This document shows, piece after piece, positions 4,071 through 6,753 of a DNA stretch of 6,753 nt; positions within the stretch are counted from its first letter, which is position 1, and each line of letters starts with the position of its first letter. The notes beneath the pieces are model-generated. The model ran no database searches, was not told the DNA's origin, and saw nothing but the letters and a program-made list of their open reading frames with translations. The translations under genes and the position numbers were made by a program. The stretch comes from Gemmatimonadota bacterium (GTDB lineage: Bacteria; Gemmatimonadota; Gemmatimonadetes; Longimicrobiales; Gaopeijiaceae). The stretch spans positions 1 through 6,753 of the forward strand of contig DUCW01000023.1 in NCBI GenBank assembly GCA_012959595.1, written 5' to 3'.

Positions 4071-6753
4071 ATGAACGGCTTAACCGACATCTCTAATGAT
4101 GACTCCACAGTAGGCCAACTTCTCCAGAAAAAAATCCTCGTTCTGGATGGAGCAATGGGAACTATGATCCAGAATCTGAACTTTTCTGAAGAAGAGTTCA
4201 GAGGAGAGTTCTTTAAGGACCATCACATTCCTCTCCAAGGTGCCAACGACCTCCTATCTCTGAGCCAACCTCAAGCCATTTACGATATTCACAAATCTTA
4301 TCTAGATGCCGGTGCCGATATAATTGAGACAAATACTTTCAATGCCCAATCGATCTCACTAGCCGATTACAAGTTAGAAGAGCAGGCATACCGATTGAAT
4401 AAAGCATCAGCAGAAATTGCCTGTAAGGCAGCAGCCATCGTCACTGGTAAAACACCGGAGAAACCACGTTTTGTCTGTGGTAGCATCGGTCCCACCAACA
4501 GAACAGCCTCACTGTCTCCCGATGTTTCCAATCCTGAATACCGAAATGTAAACTTCGATCAGCTTGTGACGGCATATTCTGAGCAGATCCGCGGACTATT
4601 GGACGGTGGAGTGGATCTCCTAATGGTTGAAACCATCTTTGACACCTTGAACGCCAAAGCTGCCATCTTTGCGGTCAGCCGAGCTTTTGAAACCCTAGGA
4701 AAGAAAGTCCCTCTGATGATCTCAGGGACGATAGTGGACGCTAGTGGACGAACCCTAAGTGGTCAAACCCTTGAAGCCTTCTACTACTCAATCCGTCATG
4801 CCAAACCCTTTTCGGTCGGACTGAATTGTGCCCTTGGGGCTACCCAACTGAGGCCTTACTTGGAGGAATTATCGGGAATTTCAGAAATTCCGATTAGCTG
4901 CCATCCGAACGCAGGATTGCCCAACGCTTTCGGTGAGTATGACGAATCTCCAGAATTAACGGCATCAATTATAAAGGAATTCGCAGAGGCTGGTTTTATC
5001 AACATCGTTGGGGGATGTTGCGGTACCACACCTTCACATATAACTGCGATTTCGACCGTTACAGAAGGATTGACTCCTAGAAGCACTCCAAAACATGAGT
5101 CCCGATGTCGACTTAGCGGTCTCGAACCTCTCACCATTGGAGAAGATTCGCTTTTCGTCAATATCGGTGAACGTACCAATGTAACTGGATCAAAAGAATT
5201 TAGAGGGATGATCAAAAGTGGCTCCTATGAAGCAGCCGTTGAAGTTGCTAGGCAACAAGTCGAACAAGGTGCTCAAATGCTCGACATCAATATGGACGAA
5301 GGGCTGTTGGATTCGGCTGAAGCCATGACTATTTTCCTGAATCTTCTAGCCGGTGAGCCAGAAGTGAGTCGAATCCCTTTTGTCTTGGATTCTTCCAGAT
5401 GGGAAGTGTTGGAATCTGGACTTAAATGTGTGCAGGGCAAATGTGTCGTTAATTCCATCAGTCTCAAAGACGGCGAAACCCGCTTCATCGAACAAGCAAA
5501 TTTAATCCGGCTATATGGGGCAGCTGTCATTGTGATGGCATTCGACGAACACGGTCAAGCAGATACAGTTGAAAAGAAGGTTTCCATCTGCCAACGGGCT
5601 TACGATATCCTGACCGATACAGTCGGCTTTCCACCAGAAGATATAATTTTTGATCCTAACATCTTCGCAGTCGGAACAGGTATCGAGGAACACAACTCTT
5701 ACGGTTTACATTTCTTAGAGGCTACACGTCAAATAAAGAAAAGCCTTCCGAAAGTTTTGGTTAGTGGAGGCCTCAGCAATATCTCGTTCTCTTTTCGGGG
5801 AAACCCCAGGATAAGAGAAGCTATGCATTCAGCATTCCTTTACCATGGAATCAGATCTGGACTGGATATGGCAATCGTAAACGCTGGCACCTTGCCGATC
5901 TATGACGAGTTACCCGAATCAGTGCTTAAATGTGTTGAAGACGTACTTCTTGACAGAGAAGTGACAGCGACTGAAGAACTCACCAAGCTTGCGGAACAAT
6001 ACTCTGATGAACCCCGAAAATCGGTAGACACAAAAGAATGGAGGTCTAAACCTCTCGTTGACCGACTGCGATACGCACTGGTCCATGGTAATACTGAATT
6101 CATAGAAGAGGATGTGGAAGAAGCACGGCTACAGTACTCCAAAGTTATAGATGTGATCGAAGGTCCACTGATGGACGGAATGAACCAGGTGGGCGACCTC
6201 TTTGGATCGGGCAAAATGTTCCTGCCTCAGGTGGTTAAAAGTGCGAGAGTGATGAAAAAAGCCGTTACTTATTTAGAACCTTTCCTCGAAGCTCAAAAAA
6301 CTGCGGGAAAAGAAAGTCGTAGATCAGTTGGAAAGATACTGATGGCGACGGTGAAAGGTGATGTACATGACATTGGAAAGAACATCGTGTCAGTGGTTCT
6401 GCAATGCAACGGATATGAAGTGCTGGACTTGGGAGTCATGGTCCCATCCGAAACTATTCTTGAGGAAGCTCAAAAGAATCGAGTGGATGTAATCGGCCTT
6501 TCTGGCCTAATCACTCCTTCTCTAGACCAGATGGCCCATGTGGCCTCCGAAATGAATCGATTGAATTTCAGTATTCCTCTGATTATCGGTGGGGCGACCA
6601 CATCTCGCAGACATACCGCAGTCCGAATAGACCCCAACTACAGCGGAACCATTGTTCATGTTCCCGACGCGTCTCGTTGCGTCGCAGTACTGCGGCCATT
6701 ACTCGATCCGAACAAAAAGGAAGAATTTTCAAGGAATATTGAAATCGAGCATG
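4071..6753 (+). CDS. metH: Cobalamin-dependent methionine synthase MetH, 3' end beyond window
   Basis: MetH transfers the methyl group of 5-methyltetrahydrofolate to homocysteine via methylcobalamin, giving methionine and tetrahydrofolate. 894 codons are visible and open to the edge; E. coli MetH has 1227. The homocysteine domain (about 15-345) has LDGAMGTM (25-32) and the zinc ligands C253 in GLNCALGA and C316/C317 in GGCCGTTP, at the same spacing as E. coli C247/C310/C311. The methyl-folate domain (about 355-635) has VNIGERTN (363-370), DINMDEG (405-411) and VLDSSRW. The four-helix cap (about 655-745) has PLMDGMNQVGDLFGSGKMF. The B12 domain has GDVHDIGKN with the cobalt-ligand H766 and its partner D764, LSGLITPS (S811, S817) and IGGATTSRRHTA. 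The cut falls at the end of this domain, so the AdoMet reactivation domain is not seen. ATG 4071 is the first start in the frame and has only a weak GGAC upstream. The gene lies downstream of a SAM-II-like riboswitch. Confidence 0.96.
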   Translation, partial: MNGLTDISNDDSTVGQLLQKKILVLDGAMGTMIQNLNFSEEEFRGEFFKDHHIPLQGANDLLSLSQPQAIYDIHKSYLDAGADIIETNTFNAQSISLADYKLEEQAYRLNKASAEIACKAAAIVTGKTPEKPRFVCGSIGPTNRTASLSPDVSNPEYRNVNFDQLVTAYSEQIRGLLDGGVDLLMVETIFDTLNAKAAIFAVSRAFETLGKKVPLMISGTIVDASGRTLSGQTLEAFYYSIRHAKPFSVGLNCALGATQLRPYLEELSGISEIPISCHPNAGLPNAFGEYDESPELTASIIKEFAEAGFINIVGGCCGTTPSHITAISTVTEGLTPRSTPKHESRCRLSGLEPLTIGEDSLFVNIGERTNVTGSKEFRGMIKSGSYEAAVEVARQQVEQGAQMLDINMDEGLLDSAEAMTIFLNLLAGEPEVSRIPFVLDSSRWEVLESGLKCVQGKCVVNSISLKDGETRFIEQANLIRLYGAAVIVMAFDEHGQADTVEKKVSICQRAYDILTDTVGFPPEDIIFDPNIFAVGTGIEEHNSYGLHFLEATRQIKKSLPKVLVSGGLSNISFSFRGNPRIREAMHSAFLYHGIRSGLDMAIVNAGTLPIYDELPESVLKCVEDVLLDREVTATEELTKLAEQYSDEPRKSVDTKEWRSKPLVDRLRYALVHGNTEFIEEDVEEARLQYSKVIDVIEGPLMDGMNQVGDLFGSGKMFLPQVVKSARVMKKAVTYLEPFLEAQKTAGKESRRSVGKILMATVKGDVHDIGKNIVSVVLQCNGYEVLDLGVMVPSETILEEAQKNRVDVIGLSGLITPSLDQMAHVASEMNRLNFSIPLIIGGATTSRRHTAVRIDPNYSGTIVHVPDASRCVAVLRPLLDPNKKEEFSRNIEIEH

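Noticed and set aside
4856..6214. Several minus-strand ORFs of 60-119 codons inside metH
   Set aside because: They lie opposite a metH frame whose translation matches the family throughout and show no family signature of their own.

Overview
The window holds five protein genes. A 5' fragment of a HIT-family (HinT-like) gene runs off the left edge. It is followed by a divergent two-gene lptF-lptG operon, then a dapF-like gene on the minus strand that converges on lptG, and finally a long 5' portion of metH that runs off the right edge. lptF/lptG imply a diderm, LPS-exporting bacterium. Base composition looks uniform and mid-GC, and I see no mobile elements, tRNA or rRNA genes, or CRISPR arrays. 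The phylum cannot be fixed from the sequence. MetH is close to the proteobacterial type, while the LptF with a long helical insert and the unusual DapF point away from a standard enterobacterial or alphaproteobacterial genome. A marine or metagenomic lineage such as Gemmatimonadota is only a guess.

Layout: 1-165 (-) N-terminal 55 codons of a HIT protein; 166-310 divergent intergenic region with one interrupted dyad; 311-1705 (+) lptF; 1705-2775 (+) lptG, overlapping lptF by one base (TAATG); a 13-bp convergent gap; 2789-3724 (-) dapF-like gene; 3725-4070 divergent regulatory region; 4071-6753 (+) metH, 894 codons visible, open at the window end.

Two things stand out. First, the DapF homologue keeps the fold signatures and the substrate-binding residues of diaminopimelate epimerase, but both catalytic cysteines are serine (S97 and S247). 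It is therefore either a different enzyme, a Ser/Ser variant epimerase or a non-racemising relative. Second, the metH leader carries a compact pseudoknot element at about 3941-3990. It matches the core of the SAM-II/SAM-V riboswitch family (UGAUUU, UUGC, GCUAAAAAG, with compensatory pairing of the second helix). About 80 nt lie between it and the start codon, and segments there can pair either with the aptamer or with the metH ribosome-binding region. This gives a plausible SAM-responsive translational switch on methionine synthase, the step that supplies methionine for SAM.

Functionally, lptF-lptG form the inner-membrane permease pair of the LPS transporter. The dapF-like gene and metH are transcribed divergently from one intergenic region and belong, at least by homology, to two branches of aspartate-family metabolism (DAP/lysine and methionine).
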